A DNA stretch of 42,502 nt from Polyangiaceae bacterium. GTDB lineage: Bacteria > Myxococcota_A > Polyangia > Polyangiales > Polyangiaceae. Positions within the stretch are counted from its first letter, which is position 1; each line of letters starts with the position of its first letter. Positions 1 through 7,632 of this stretch are shown here, one piece after another. Below the pieces are notes generated by a model. It did no database searches and was not told the origin of the DNA. It saw only the letters and a program-made list of their open reading frames with translations. The translations under genes were made by a program, and so were the position numbers. The DNA is taken from the NCBI GenBank assembly GCA_023150915.1, contig JAKLKA010000053.1, positions 1-42,502 of the forward strand, in the 5' to 3' direction.

Positions 1-78
1 CACGCGGGCGGCGACCGAGTGGTGGTCACGGGCACGCCCGGCCAGGACCGGCGCGACGGGCGAGGCGGGCAGAAGTGA
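1..78 (+). CDS. 3' end of an unidentified gene (partial)
   Basis: Frame 1 is open from the window edge to a TGA at 76-78 and encodes 25 residues beginning HAGGDRVVVTGTPG. The hydrophobic GDRVVVTG stretch resembles the last beta-strand of a folded domain, followed by a polar tail. The next gene is convergent on the minus strand, leaving this segment as the only candidate to reach the edge. Too little is visible to name a family. C-termini of pyruvate kinases have a similar GDxVVxTxG element, but the following residues do not match that family. It could also be a chance open frame. Confidence 0.35.
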   Translation, partial: HAGGDRVVVTGTPGQDRRDGRGGQK

Positions 79-346
79 TTCCCTTCCCTTGCCCCTCGCT
101 TCTTCCGCCGGCTGCATTCGCCGGCCGCCCGCTCATCGCCCGAGACATCCCTGCAGTCGCGCTGGTCTTCCCCCCGCGGCGACCCGACGCACCTTGCCCG
201 AAGGCCGGGCGAGGCGAAGGCAGCTCGCTCCGACTCCATTTCGAATTTGTGCTTCGCCTTCCAGCCCACACGCGCCACGCCTCAACTGGTCGAAGACGCG
301 TCCCTTTTCGCAACCGTCCGGCCCGACTTCCGGGCGGGGATGCGCG
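79..346. other. convergent intergenic region with small GC hairpins
   Basis: This 268-base stretch lies between the stop of the partial plus-strand gene and the stop of the minus-strand DUF1015 gene. I see no convincing gene in it. Short GC inverted repeats occur at 197-211 (GCCCG/CGGGC) and 321-335 (GCCCG, 5-base loop, CGGGC). The second lies about 12 bases past the DUF1015 stop on the minus strand and could end that transcript, but no T-run follows it. Confidence 0.4.
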
Positions 347-1654
347 TCAGCTGACGCTTCGGGCGGGATCGAGCGTGTGGAAGAACAGACCCGTGGGCAC
401 CTTCGGATGAAAGAAGGTCGACTTCTGCGGCATCACTTCGCCGGCTTCGGCCACGGCCCGCACCACGCTGACCGGGGTGGGCTTCATCAGGAACAAGAGC
501 TGGCTCTCGCCCGCCTCGAGCGAGGCCACGCCGGCGCGCGCGTCCTGCACGTAGCGGATGTTGGTCTTGGCGGCCTGCGCCTCGGGCGAGATGCCCAGCA
601 CGTGCTCGAGCAAGCCGTCGTGGAGCAGCGTCACGGCCGTCTGCCGCAGCACCGCGGGGCGCTTGCCCAGCACGGGGTGTGATTCCAGATCGACGTCGCG
701 GTGCGCGACCAACAGCGCCGCCCGCCCGTCGGGAGCGACCACGCACAGCGAGTCGTCGGGCGCCCGCGCGAGGGCCGCCAGCAGGTCGTCGATGGGGCCG
801 CTGGCCGGAGTCACCGCGAACAGCTCTTCGGCTCGCAGCACCACCGTCGCGAAGTCGGCTCGAGGCAGCGAGTGCACCAGCCGGTGAGTCGGGAAGACCA
901 AGAGCCCGGGGTCGTCGCCGTTGGCCAAGAGCGCGGGGAAGTAGTGGTGCTCTGCCCGTTCGGCCACGTGGCGCCCGGCAGCGCGGGCTTCGGCGTCGAT
1001 CTCGCCCGAGAGTGCCAGCGCCGTCTCGTAGCGATGGTGGCCATCGGCGATCAGCAGGCTCGCGTCGGCCAGAGCAGCGGCAATCCGCACCACGGCGGTG
1101 GCGCGGCTCACCCGCCACAGGCGGTGCTGCACTCCGTCGTCGGTGGAGAAATCGGCGAAAAGCTCGCCGCCGTCCAGGTGAGCGTCCAGTGCCCGCGCCG
1201 GGTCCGAGTAGAGCATGAACCCCGGGGACAGCGCCGTGCGCGTGGCACGCCCGAGCTCGAGCCGATCGAGCTTCGGCCCGGTGAGGGTGCGCTCGTGCGG
1301 CAAGATCACGCGCGACGAATAGGGCTCGACCCGCACCAGCGCGAAGAAGCCGCGCCGCGCGCGGCGCGGGCCGCCGCCCGGCGGATCGAAGGTCTGCTCG
1401 TAGCGCCAGAACGCCGGCTGCTTCTCGCGCCGCAGCACGCCGCCCGCCTGCCACTCCGCCATCAGACGGCGGGCCTCGTCATATTTCTTTGCCCCCTCCC
1501 CCGCCGGCAAGTCGACGTGCACGACATTGCGCGGGTCGCGGTCCGACAGCGCCTGTCGCAGCGCGGGGTCGATCACGTCGTACGGCGGCGCCACGACCCG
1601 CGGCAGCAGATCGGGAGCGTAGGCGAGCGGAGCAAGTGGCGCGACATCGACCAT
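347..1654 (-). CDS. DUF1015 family protein
   Basis: A 435-residue protein matching the DUF1015 family, whose members are usually about 400-450 residues; no reaction is established for the family. Visible family landmarks are the N-terminal VVAPPYDVI (20-28), the central HERT-TGPK segment (120-128) and DGHHRYETA at 204-212. The charged His/Arg/Glu clusters look like an active or ligand site. No signal peptide or membrane segment is seen, so it should be cytoplasmic. The ATG start at 1654 gives the family N-terminus directly. It lies 48 bases downstream of tsaC, in the same direction as purD-tsaC, so the three are probably one transcript. The co-transcription is inference and does not by itself show a nucleotide or tRNA role. 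Confidence 0.85.
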   Translation of the reverse strand: MVDVAPLAPLAYAPDLLPRVVAPPYDVIDPALRQALSDRDPRNVVHVDLPAGEGAKKYDEARRLMAEWQAGGVLRREKQPAFWRYEQTFDPPGGGPRRARRGFFALVRVEPYSSRVILPHERTLTGPKLDRLELGRATRTALSPGFMLYSDPARALDAHLDGGELFADFSTDDGVQHRLWRVSRATAVVRIAAALADASLLIADGHHRYETALALSGEIDAEARAAGRHVAERAEHHYFPALLANGDDPGLLVFPTHRLVHSLPRADFATVVLRAEELFAVTPASGPIDDLLAALARAPDDSLCVVAPDGRAALLVAHRDVDLESHPVLGKRPAVLRQTAVTLLHDGLLEHVLGISPEAQAAKTNIRYVQDARAGVASLEAGESQLLFLMKPTPVSVVRAVAEAGEVMPQKSTFFHPKVPTGLFFHTLDPARSVS

Positions 1655-1702
1655 GGACCCCGATCTTACAGGATGGCCGAAGGGGCATACAGCGCTGTTT
1701 GC

Positions 1703-2314
1703 CTAGCGCGCCAGGCCCTGCACGGCTCGCCGCACGCGGTCGGCGCTGATGGCGCCCTCACGCGCGATTTCGATCTCGGCGCCCTTCACCACCACCACGG
1801 TCGAGGGCGGCCCGCCCGGAGCGGGCTCGTCGAGCACGAACAACTCGCCGGCGGCGATGGCCTCTGCAAAGTAGCGCCGTACGACCGCGGGGTCGGCGCT
1901 GGGCGGCAGGCCGCTCGGGTTCGCGCTGGTGGCGGTGAGCGGTCGGCCGAATCGGGCAACGAGCGCCGCCGCGGGGGACGCAGCCGGCAGCCGGACCGCC
2001 ACCGTGCCGGCGCTCACCAGTCGCGAGTCGAGCCCGGGACGAGCATGAATGGCGAGCGTGAGCGGCCCCGGCCAGAATGCCGTGGCCAGCGCCGACGCCG
2101 CTTCCGGAATTGCCAAGGTCAGCGCTGCCCAGCTGTCGCGCGACGACACGATCAGCGGGAACGCCTTGTCGTCACGAGGCTTGAGGGCGGCCACGCGCGC
2201 CACCGCGCTGGGCGAGCCGGCGTCCGCCAGGAGCCCGAACAGGGTCTCGGTCGCAGCGGCCACGACCCCGCCGGCTGCGAGCACCTCGAGGGCGGCGTCG
2301 AACGGGTCGCTCAT
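1703..2314 (-). CDS. tsaC: threonylcarbamoyl-AMP synthase (Sua5/YciO/YrdC family)
   Basis: A 203-residue single-domain YrdC-type protein. The family uses threonine, bicarbonate and ATP to form threonylcarbamoyl-adenylate, the first step of t6A formation at position 37 of ANN-decoding tRNAs. Visible motifs are TETLFGL at 22-28 (the family's PTETVYGL), KPRDDKAFPLIV at 45-56 (nucleotide-binding Lys/Arg) and SANPSG at 130-135. It lacks the C-terminal Sua5 domain, so it is of the short TsaC type; a YciO paralogue without this activity cannot be excluded. Its ATG overlaps the TGA of purD by four bases (ATGA), so translation is likely coupled to purD. The protein is cytoplasmic. Confidence 0.85.
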   Translation of the reverse strand: MSDPFDAALEVLAAGGVVAAATETLFGLLADAGSPSAVARVAALKPRDDKAFPLIVSSRDSWAALTLAIPEAASALATAFWPGPLTLAIHARPGLDSRLVSAGTVAVRLPAASPAAALVARFGRPLTATSANPSGLPPSADPAVVRRYFAEAIAAGELFVLDEPAPGGPPSTVVVVKGAEIEIAREGAISADRVRRAVQGLAR

Positions 2315-3600
2315 GGCGAAAGCGCGCGCCGGGCGATGTCGCGACGCATCTGCTTGCCGGCGAACTCGATGGTGTCGGCGGCGCGATAGGCCCGATCGTG
2401 AGCCTCGGCCAGCGTCGAGCCGCGGGCCGTCACCCCCAGCACGCGGCCGCCGGCGGTGACGACCGCGCCCCCTTCGACACGCGTGCCGGCGTGGTACACG
2501 CGGACGCCTTCGATGGCGGCGGCGCGGTCGAGACCGGTGATCGCCGCGCCCACCCGAGGAGTGTCGGGGTAGCCCGGCGCCGCGAGCACCACGCAGACCG
2601 CATGGCGGGGCGCGACGCTCACCACCTCGGGTCGCAGAGCACCGCGCGCCGCACTCGCCAAGAGCTCTGCCACGTCTCCGTCGAGCACGCTCATCAGCAC
2701 CTGGGTCTCGGGGTCACCGAAGCGCACGTTGAATTCGAGCAGGTAAGGCTCACCCTCGGGCGTGATCATCAGCCCCGCGAACAACGTTCCGCGGAACGGA
2801 ATGCCGTCCGCCGCCATGCCCGCCACGGCGGGCTGGATCAGCTCACGCTCGATGCGCTGAGCGAGCGCCGGCGTGATCAGCGGGGCCGGAGCATAGGTGC
2901 CCATGCCGCCGGTGTTCGGACCGCGGTCGTCGTCGAAGATGCGCTTGTGATCTCGAGCCGCCGGCAGCACGAAGGCACGCTCGCCGTCGCAGATGGCGTG
3001 CACGCTGGCCTCTTGCCCCACCAGCTGCTCTTCGATCACCAACGTGGTGCCCGCGGGACCGAACCGCCCAGCGAGCATGTCGCGTGCCGCCACGATGGCC
3101 TCGTGGTGAGTCGCCGCGACCACCACACCTTTACCCGCGCACAGGCCGTCGGCTTTGACCACCGGCGCGCGCTCGAAGCTGTGGACCACGCCCTCGACCG
3201 CGCCCGCGTCGGTGACGCTCTCGAAGCGGGCGGTGCGGAGCCCGTGGCGCGCCGCCACCGCCTTCATGAACGCCTTGGAACCCTCGAGCGCCGCGGCACG
3301 CCGCGACGGGCCGAAAGCCAGGAACCCCTCGACGCTCAGCTGATCGATCAGACCCTCGGTGAGTGGCGCCTCGGGCCCCACCACCACCAGATCGGGCCGC
3401 TCGTCCCGCGCCACGTCGAGCGGGGCGCCGGCCCTGCTGACCAGGGTCTTGCCGGGCGGCAGCCCAGCGGGCGGGGTCGCAGTGCCGGCGTTGCCGGGGC
3501 TCACCACCACCCGCGCCACCGAGGGGGACGCGAGCAACGCATCGGCCAGGGCGTGCTCGCGCCCGCCCGAGCCCAACACCAGGACCTTCCGACCAGTCAT
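2311..3600 (-). CDS. purD: phosphoribosylamine-glycine ligase (GAR synthetase)
   Basis: A 429-residue enzyme of de novo purine synthesis that ligates glycine to phosphoribosylamine with ATP to give GAR. The N-terminal GSGGREHAL (10-18) and SPGNAGT (34-40) are PurD signatures. The ATP-grasp domain follows with KADGLCAGKGV (149-159), DHKRIFDDDRGPNTGGMG (217-234) and EFNVRFGDPETQ (289-300), which carries the metal-binding Glu and Asn. Length is normal for the family. The frame stays open 19 codons further upstream, but the ATG at 3600 begins exactly at the canonical MxxKVLVLG start, so I chose it. It overlaps tsaC by four bases. The PilZ gene diverges from it across 116 bases. Confidence 0.96.
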   Translation of the reverse strand: MTGRKVLVLGSGGREHALADALLASPSVARVVVSPGNAGTATPPAGLPPGKTLVSRAGAPLDVARDERPDLVVVGPEAPLTEGLIDQLSVEGFLAFGPSRRAAALEGSKAFMKAVAARHGLRTARFESVTDAGAVEGVVHSFERAPVVKADGLCAGKGVVVAATHHEAIVAARDMLAGRFGPAGTTLVIEEQLVGQEASVHAICDGERAFVLPAARDHKRIFDDDRGPNTGGMGTYAPAPLITPALAQRIERELIQPAVAGMAADGIPFRGTLFAGLMITPEGEPYLLEFNVRFGDPETQVLMSVLDGDVAELLASAARGALRPEVVSVAPRHAVCVVLAAPGYPDTPRVGAAITGLDRAAAIEGVRVYHAGTRVEGGAVVTAGGRVLGVTARGSTLAEAHDRAYRAADTIEFAGKQMRRDIARRALSP

Positions 3601-3673
3601 GCCGCGGCGGCAGCGTAACACAGGCCTCGACCACGACGACCCGGCGGCCCGCGTCACGCTTCCATGCTCCCAA

Positions 3674-3702
3674 TTGCTTCGCAGCGACGGACTCGGTAAA
3701 AG
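3674..3702 (+). promoter_or_regulatory. possible sigma-70-type promoter for the PilZ gene
   Basis: TTGCTT at 3674-3679 and TAAAAG at 3697-3702 are separated by exactly 17 bases in the purD/PilZ divergent gap. This is one of the few AT-rich spots there. GAGGA at 3704-3708 is a good ribosome binding site for the GTG at 3717. Each box matches consensus only in part. Confidence 0.4.
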
Positions 3703-3716
3703 TCGAGGACCCCGCC

Positions 3717-4337
3717 GTGACGGAACCCGTCGTTCTGCGTGTCCACCGCCCGTATGCCGACGAGGACGCCTACCTCGCTGCCGAGGCGTGGAGCGTCGAC
3801 GACAAGGCCGTGCTGTTGATCGAGCAGCCCGCGTTGCCCAAAGACACCGTGGTGCGATTCGAGATCGTGCTCGAAGACGGCAGCCGGCCGATCCGCGCCG
3901 AGGGCAAGGTCTACAAGCTGGTGGCCGCCGAAGGCGAGCGCCCCGGCGGGCTGCGCGTGCGCTTCCGCCGTTTCGACGCCGCCACCAAGCGCTTCATCGA
4001 TCGCGTGATGACCGAGCGCAGGAAAGAACGCCGCTCGCGTCGGCCCCCGCCGGGCGAGCTGTCACCGCTGGTGCTCGAGCCCGAGGCGGAAGCCTCTGCG
4101 GTGATCGAGCGCGGGGCGGTTGCGGGCGCGCCGGCCGAGGGCGCCCCCGAGCCGAGCGCCCCCGCAGAGCAGGCGCCCGAGCAGAGCGCACCCGCCGCCA
4201 GCGCCCCCGAGGTCGTGTCGTCGCCGCTCTCCGCGCGGACTCCTGAGCGGCCCGTGGGCGGCCCCGGCCCGCGCGCGGTGGCGGCGCCCCCGAACCGCGA
4301 TGCGTTACTGGCCCGGCTGCGCGCGCGCCAGAAATAG
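3717..4337 (+). CDS. PilZ-domain protein with Ala/Pro/Glu-rich tail
   Basis: A 206-residue protein. Residues about 5-105 resemble the PilZ-like beta-barrel domain common as many paralogues in myxobacteria, with features such as FEIVLEDGSRPIRAEGKVY and GGLRVRFRRFDAATKRFIDRV. PilZ domains classically bind cyclic-di-GMP through RxxxR and (D/N)xSxxG. Neither motif is clear here, so ligand binding is doubtful. Residues about 105-190 are a low-complexity tail rich in Ala, Pro and Glu. The C-terminus, NRDALLARLRARQK, looks like a short amphipathic helix. The GTG at 3717 is preceded by GAGGA at good spacing. It converges on ddl, whose stop lies only 3 bases beyond this one. Its role is unknown; a cytoplasmic adaptor is a guess. 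Confidence 0.75.
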   Translation: MTEPVVLRVHRPYADEDAYLAAEAWSVDDKAVLLIEQPALPKDTVVRFEIVLEDGSRPIRAEGKVYKLVAAEGERPGGLRVRFRRFDAATKRFIDRVMTERRKERRSRRPPPGELSPLVLEPEAEASAVIERGAVAGAPAEGAPEPSAPAEQAPEQSAPAASAPEVVSSPLSARTPERPVGGPGPRAVAAPPNRDALLARLRARQK

Positions 4338-4340
4338 GGC

Positions 4341-5318
4341 TCAAGGCATGGGCAGCTCGGCCGGTCGCACGCGCCGCGGGCGAGCGTGCGCGCGCTGCGC
4401 CAGCCCCGAGCAGAGCGAAGGGAAGTCGACCCCGGTGGCGGCGGCTGCCTCGGGGTACAGGCTGGTGCGGGTCATCCCCGGCAGGGTGTTGATCTCGAGC
4501 AGCACCACCCCCGAAGGGTCGTCCCCTTCCCCGACCACGAAGTCGACCCGACCCAGGTCGCGACAGCCAAGGGCCCGGAACGCGGCGACGGCCACCGTTT
4601 GGATGCGCGCGGTGACTCGGGGCGGCAGCGGCGCCGGGCATTGGTGCGAGCTGCCGCCGGCCGCATAGCGCGAGGTGAAGTCGTACCAGTCGGCGGCGTG
4701 GCTGGTGATCAGCGTGGGCGGCAGGGCGCTGGACCCTGTGTCGCTCTCGAGCACCCCGCACGTCACCTCGTGCCCCATGACGAAGCGCTCGACCAGCGCC
4801 ACGCCGTCCACCGCGAACGCCGCGTCGAATGCGGCCTGAACCGCCTCGGGGCTCGAGTCCGCGCGCAGGCGCGTGGTGCCGATCGCCGACCCCCCGGACG
4901 CCGGCTTGACCACCACTGCGCCACCCAGCGCGGCCACGGCGGCGAGCGTGGGCTCACCGGCGCGCACGACGACCTCGTCCGCCAGTGGCAGCCCCGCGGC
5001 GCGGAACAGCGCCTTGGCGTGGGGCTTCGACGCCGCGAGCGCGCTCGCCAGGACCCCGGAGCCCACGTAGGGCAGATCGAAGACCTCGAGCAGGCCCTGC
5101 AGGCAGCCGTCTTCGCCCAGGGGGCCGTGAGTGACGGGAAACGCGACGTCGAACCCCCCTTCGCTCAGCGCTCGGGCGAGCGGGGCCTCGAGCTCGACCA
5201 CGGTCGGGCGGTGGCCGGCCTGCTCCAGGGCCGCGGCCACGGCTGTGGCGGAGCTACGGCTGACGTTTGCCTCGGCGGACGGGCCGCCGCAGATCACAGC
5301 GACCGAGAGCACGCTCAT
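4341..5318 (-). CDS. ddl: D-alanine--D-alanine ligase
   Basis: A 325-residue ATP-grasp ligase that joins two D-alanines for the peptidoglycan stem peptide. Visible motifs: GGPSAEANVS (11-20) for the first D-Ala site, HGPLGEDGCLQG (64-75), VVKPASGGSAIG (136-147) for ATP, YDFTSRYAAG (212-221) in the omega loop, RVDF (257-260) and EINTLPGMT (275-283) with the metal ligands. In the omega loop the family usually has YDYxxKY; here it is YDFTSRY. A Tyr rather than Phe at the decisive site is associated with D-Ala-D-Ala rather than D-Ala-D-Lac formation, but I cannot assign specificity firmly. The ATG overlaps the stop of the upstream deaminase gene by four bases (ATGA). Confidence 0.93.
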   Translation of the reverse strand: MSVLSVAVICGGPSAEANVSRSSATAVAAALEQAGHRPTVVELEAPLARALSEGGFDVAFPVTHGPLGEDGCLQGLLEVFDLPYVGSGVLASALAASKPHAKALFRAAGLPLADEVVVRAGEPTLAAVAALGGAVVVKPASGGSAIGTTRLRADSSPEAVQAAFDAAFAVDGVALVERFVMGHEVTCGVLESDTGSSALPPTLITSHAADWYDFTSRYAAGGSSHQCPAPLPPRVTARIQTVAVAAFRALGCRDLGRVDFVVGEGDDPSGVVLLEINTLPGMTRTSLYPEAAAATGVDFPSLCSGLAQRAHARPRRVRPAELPMP

Positions 5319-5743
5319 GGCGCCGCTTCACCCAGGTGGATCAGCTCGATGCCAAGGAGCTGACTGAACTCGAAGATCCGGTGATCGCGGTAGAACTCGG
5401 CGAACACGATCCGCCGGATCCCCGAGTTTGCCACCAGCTTGAAGCACCCGAAGCAGGGCGACGCCGTCACATAGATGCTGGCGTCCTCGACGCGCATCCC
5501 GTTGCGAGCCGCCTGCACGATGGCGTTGGCCTCGGCGTGCACCGTGCGCACGCAGTGGTTGTCTTCCATCAGGTGGCCCGCGTCGTCGCAGTGCGGCAGC
5601 CCGCGGATCGACCCGTTGTAGCCGGTCGCGACGATCATCTTGTCGCGCACGATTACCGCGCCCACGTGTTTCCGGTCGCAGGTCGACCGCGTCGCGACCT
5701 CGCGCGCGATGGCCATGAAGTACTCGTCCCAGCTCTTCCGCAT
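5315..5743 (-). CDS. dCMP deaminase (ComEB-type cytidylate deaminase)
   Basis: A 142-residue zinc deaminase that converts dCMP to dUMP, feeding dTMP synthesis. The zinc site is visible as HAE (69-71) and PCFGC (96-100). TGYNGS (40-45) and the insert around GLPHCDDAGHLMEDNHC (48-64) are typical of dCMP rather than cytidine or tRNA-adenosine deaminases. The frame is open far upstream, but that sequence lies across the divergent plus-strand gene. The ATG at 5743 gives the standard MRKSWDEYFM start. It is the first gene of a pair with ddl, overlapping by four bases. The two enzymes are in different pathways, so this is probably coordination of growth functions rather than of one route. Confidence 0.92.
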   Translation of the reverse strand: MRKSWDEYFMAIAREVATRSTCDRKHVGAVIVRDKMIVATGYNGSIRGLPHCDDAGHLMEDNHCVRTVHAEANAIVQAARNGMRVEDASIYVTASPCFGCFKLVANSGIRRIVFAEFYRDHRIFEFSQLLGIELIHLGEAAP

Positions 5744-5765
5744 CAGCTCTCGACTCCGGGCGGGG

Positions 5766-5771
5766 CCTATA
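5766..5771 (-). promoter_or_regulatory. possible -10 box for the deaminase-ddl pair
   Basis: TATAGG reads on the minus strand at 5771-5766, about 22 bases ahead of the deaminase ATG, in the short divergent gap. No good -35 hexamer is visible at the expected distance, so support is weak. Confidence 0.25.
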
Positions 5772-5835
5772 ACCTGGAATGTCGGCGGCGCGCAGGGCAC
5801 TTGACCCGCGCCCACCATCGTGGCTTGTTTCGCGC

Positions 5836-6471
5836 GTGAAACGCTCGCTTCAGCACGCCCTGTCGCTCGGCGCGATCGCGCTTTCGGTCGGCATCGCCGG
5901 TGTGGCGCTGGCCAATCGCTCGGGGAGTGATCGCGACCGCGCCGAGGCGGCGCTGTCTGCGCTGTCGGCGGCGCCCGCGCACGCGCGCTTGGCTCACGAA
6001 CCGATGACGGCTGCGCGGCGTGCGCTCGACCGCGCGAGCGAGGCCCGCGCCGCGGCGGACGACCAGCACGTGCCCGAGCTGGAGAGCCTGGCCCGCGAGC
6101 ACGCCGAGACCGGCACCGATCTGGTGCGCGCGGCCGAAGCCGAGAAGAAGCTCGCGGGCGTGCAGCGAGAGCTGACCGACGTCGAGACCAAGCTGGGCCG
6201 CGCACGCGCGCTGCTCGAAGAAGCGCTGGCCCGTCGGGGTCGGGCGCAGGCCAAGCTCGAAGAGCTGGAGAAGCCCAAGGCCACGCCGCCGCCGACCCCG
6301 CCGACCAAGCCGACCACGAAGGCTCCCCCAGCCGTCGCACCCAAGGCGCCGCCAGCCGTCGCCCCCAAGGCGCCGCCCGCCGTCGCACCCAAGGCGCCGC
6401 CAGCCGTCGCCCCCAAGGCGCCGCCAGCCGTCGCCCCCAAGGCGCCGGGCAAGCCGAAGGGGGCGCCGTGA
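5836..6471 (+). CDS. membrane-anchored coiled-coil protein with Pro/Ala repeat tail
   Basis: A 211-residue protein that I cannot assign to a named family. After a short basic N-terminus (VKRSLQ) there is one hydrophobic segment at about residues 8-26, which is a membrane anchor or uncleaved signal. Residues about 35-155 are Ala/Arg/Glu/Leu-rich with heptad-like spacing, predicting a long coiled coil, probably in the periplasm. From about 155 to the end there is a Pro/Ala/Lys linker with five copies of AVAPKAPP. The GTG at 5836 is chosen because it directly precedes the basic-hydrophobic N-terminus; the frame opens 57 bases earlier. Its stop overlaps the GTG of the OmpA-like lipoprotein by four bases, so the two probably work together in the envelope. 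Confidence 0.7.
   Translation: MKRSLQHALSLGAIALSVGIAGVALANRSGSDRDRAEAALSALSAAPAHARLAHEPMTAARRALDRASEARAAADDQHVPELESLAREHAETGTDLVRAAEAEKKLAGVQRELTDVETKLGRARALLEEALARRGRAQAKLEELEKPKATPPPTPPTKPTTKAPPAVAPKAPPAVAPKAPPAVAPKAPPAVAPKAPPAVAPKAPGKPKGAP
6331..6450 (+). repeat. five tandem 24-bp repeats inside a gene
   Basis: Five consecutive 24-base units begin at 6331, 6355, 6379, 6403 and 6427, each starting GCCGTCGC and containing CCCAAGGCGCCG. They differ at only a few positions and encode AVAPKAPP. They lie in the Pro/Ala tail of the preceding gene; copy number could change in frame. Confidence 0.95.
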
Positions 6472-7550
6472 AGCGCGTCGGTGTGCTGCTTGCCGCCGCG
6501 CTGGTGCTGTCGTGCGCGTCGGCGCCGCGGCCGCGGATCATGGCCGACGTCGACGCTGCAGCGAAGGGGGCTCAGGCCGAGGAATCTCGCCTGCTGGCGC
6601 CGCAGGCGTGGGCCGCTGCCGAAGCCATGAAAGCCCGCGCCGAAGCCGCCCACCAAGGCGGCGATCCGGCTTCCGCGCAGATCGCCAGCGAGCACGCCCT
6701 GGCGGCCTACTCTCGCGCGTTCGTGCTGGCACGCCTGGCACGCGCCGAGCGCGCGCTCGAGAAGGCCAGCCGTGACCTCGCCCAGGCCAAGACCGCGCTC
6801 GCCGACATCGACGAGAAACACAAGCGCGTGGCCGCCGAGGCCGCCGATCTCGAGCTTCGCATTCGCGTGGCGGAAGACGCCCTGCCGCTGGCACCGAACG
6901 GGCCCGCTGGCCCCGAGCGCGAGAAGGCCCGGCTCGACGCGGCGCGTGCCCTGGCCTCTCAAGCGCGGCTGTTGTGCGTTGCCACCCGCCTGCTCGATCC
7001 GAACAAGGGCGGCGTCGGCACCGAGCTCGACAAGCTCACCGAGCTGGACCGCACGCTGGCGGGCACGCCCAAGGCGACACCGATCGACGCCGCCATCGCA
7101 GCGCGGTCGAGCTGCCTGCGCCTGCTCACCGAAGCGCGCCGTCCTGCCGCGCAGGCGAGCCCGGCGGCGGGGCTGGCCGACGCGCTCTTCTCCGAGCTCT
7201 CGCGGGTCGGCTCGCTGCACCCATTCCGCGACGATCGCGGCGTGGTCGTCACGCTGCGCGGCCTGTTCGACGCGAAAGGCGCGTTGACCGCCGAGGGGAA
7301 GCGCGTGCTCGAGTCGCTGGGCCGCGCCGCGAAAGCGCACCCCACCTTCCCGCTGCTGGTGGTCGCGCACGGTCGCGGGGGCGACGACACCCGGAAGAAG
7401 GCGGTGGCCGACGCCCTGACCAGCGCCGGCGCCGGCCGGATCGAGACCGCCTCGGCCGGCAACGCGCAGCCCGTGGTCGACCCCGCCCGGCAGGGTTCTG
7501 GGCCGCGAAACGAGCGGTTCGAGATCGTGTTCGTCGCCCCGGCGCCGTGA
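6468..7550 (+). CDS. lipoprotein with DUF4398-like helices and degenerate OmpA-like domain
   Basis: A 360-residue probable outer-membrane or periplasmic lipoprotein. The N-terminus MKRVGVLLAAALVLSC ends in a lipobox (VLSC, Cys16). Residues about 25-140 are Ala/Glu/Lys-rich helices resembling DUF4398, a domain often found next to OmpA domains. Residues about 245-358 follow the OmpA peptidoglycan-binding layout, ending in RFEIVFV. The usual GHTD-NxxLSxxRA core is eroded to AHGRGGDDTRKKAVADAL, so the Asp/Arg pair that holds diaminopimelate is not clearly kept. The GTG overlaps the previous stop by four bases (GTGA). The gene pair is likely a two-part envelope module. Whether it still binds peptidoglycan is open. 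Confidence 0.75.
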   Translation: MKRVGVLLAAALVLSCASAPRPRIMADVDAAAKGAQAEESRLLAPQAWAAAEAMKARAEAAHQGGDPASAQIASEHALAAYSRAFVLARLARAERALEKASRDLAQAKTALADIDEKHKRVAAEAADLELRIRVAEDALPLAPNGPAGPEREKARLDAARALASQARLLCVATRLLDPNKGGVGTELDKLTELDRTLAGTPKATPIDAAIAARSSCLRLLTEARRPAAQASPAAGLADALFSELSRVGSLHPFRDDRGVVVTLRGLFDAKGALTAEGKRVLESLGRAAKAHPTFPLLVVAHGRGGDDTRKKAVADALTSAGAGRIETASAGNAQPVVDPARQGSGPRNERFEIVFVAPAP

Positions 7551-7632
7551 CCCCCGGCCAGGCGACCCATTCCCGTGTCGCTGAAACCCGAGGAACACCT
7601 CGACGAATCCGCGCGCGGCCCTCAAACTTTCC

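Noticed and set aside
701-2389. 562-codon open frame on the plus strand
   Set aside because: It is antisense to DUF1015 and tsaC, and its composition is that of a shadow frame.
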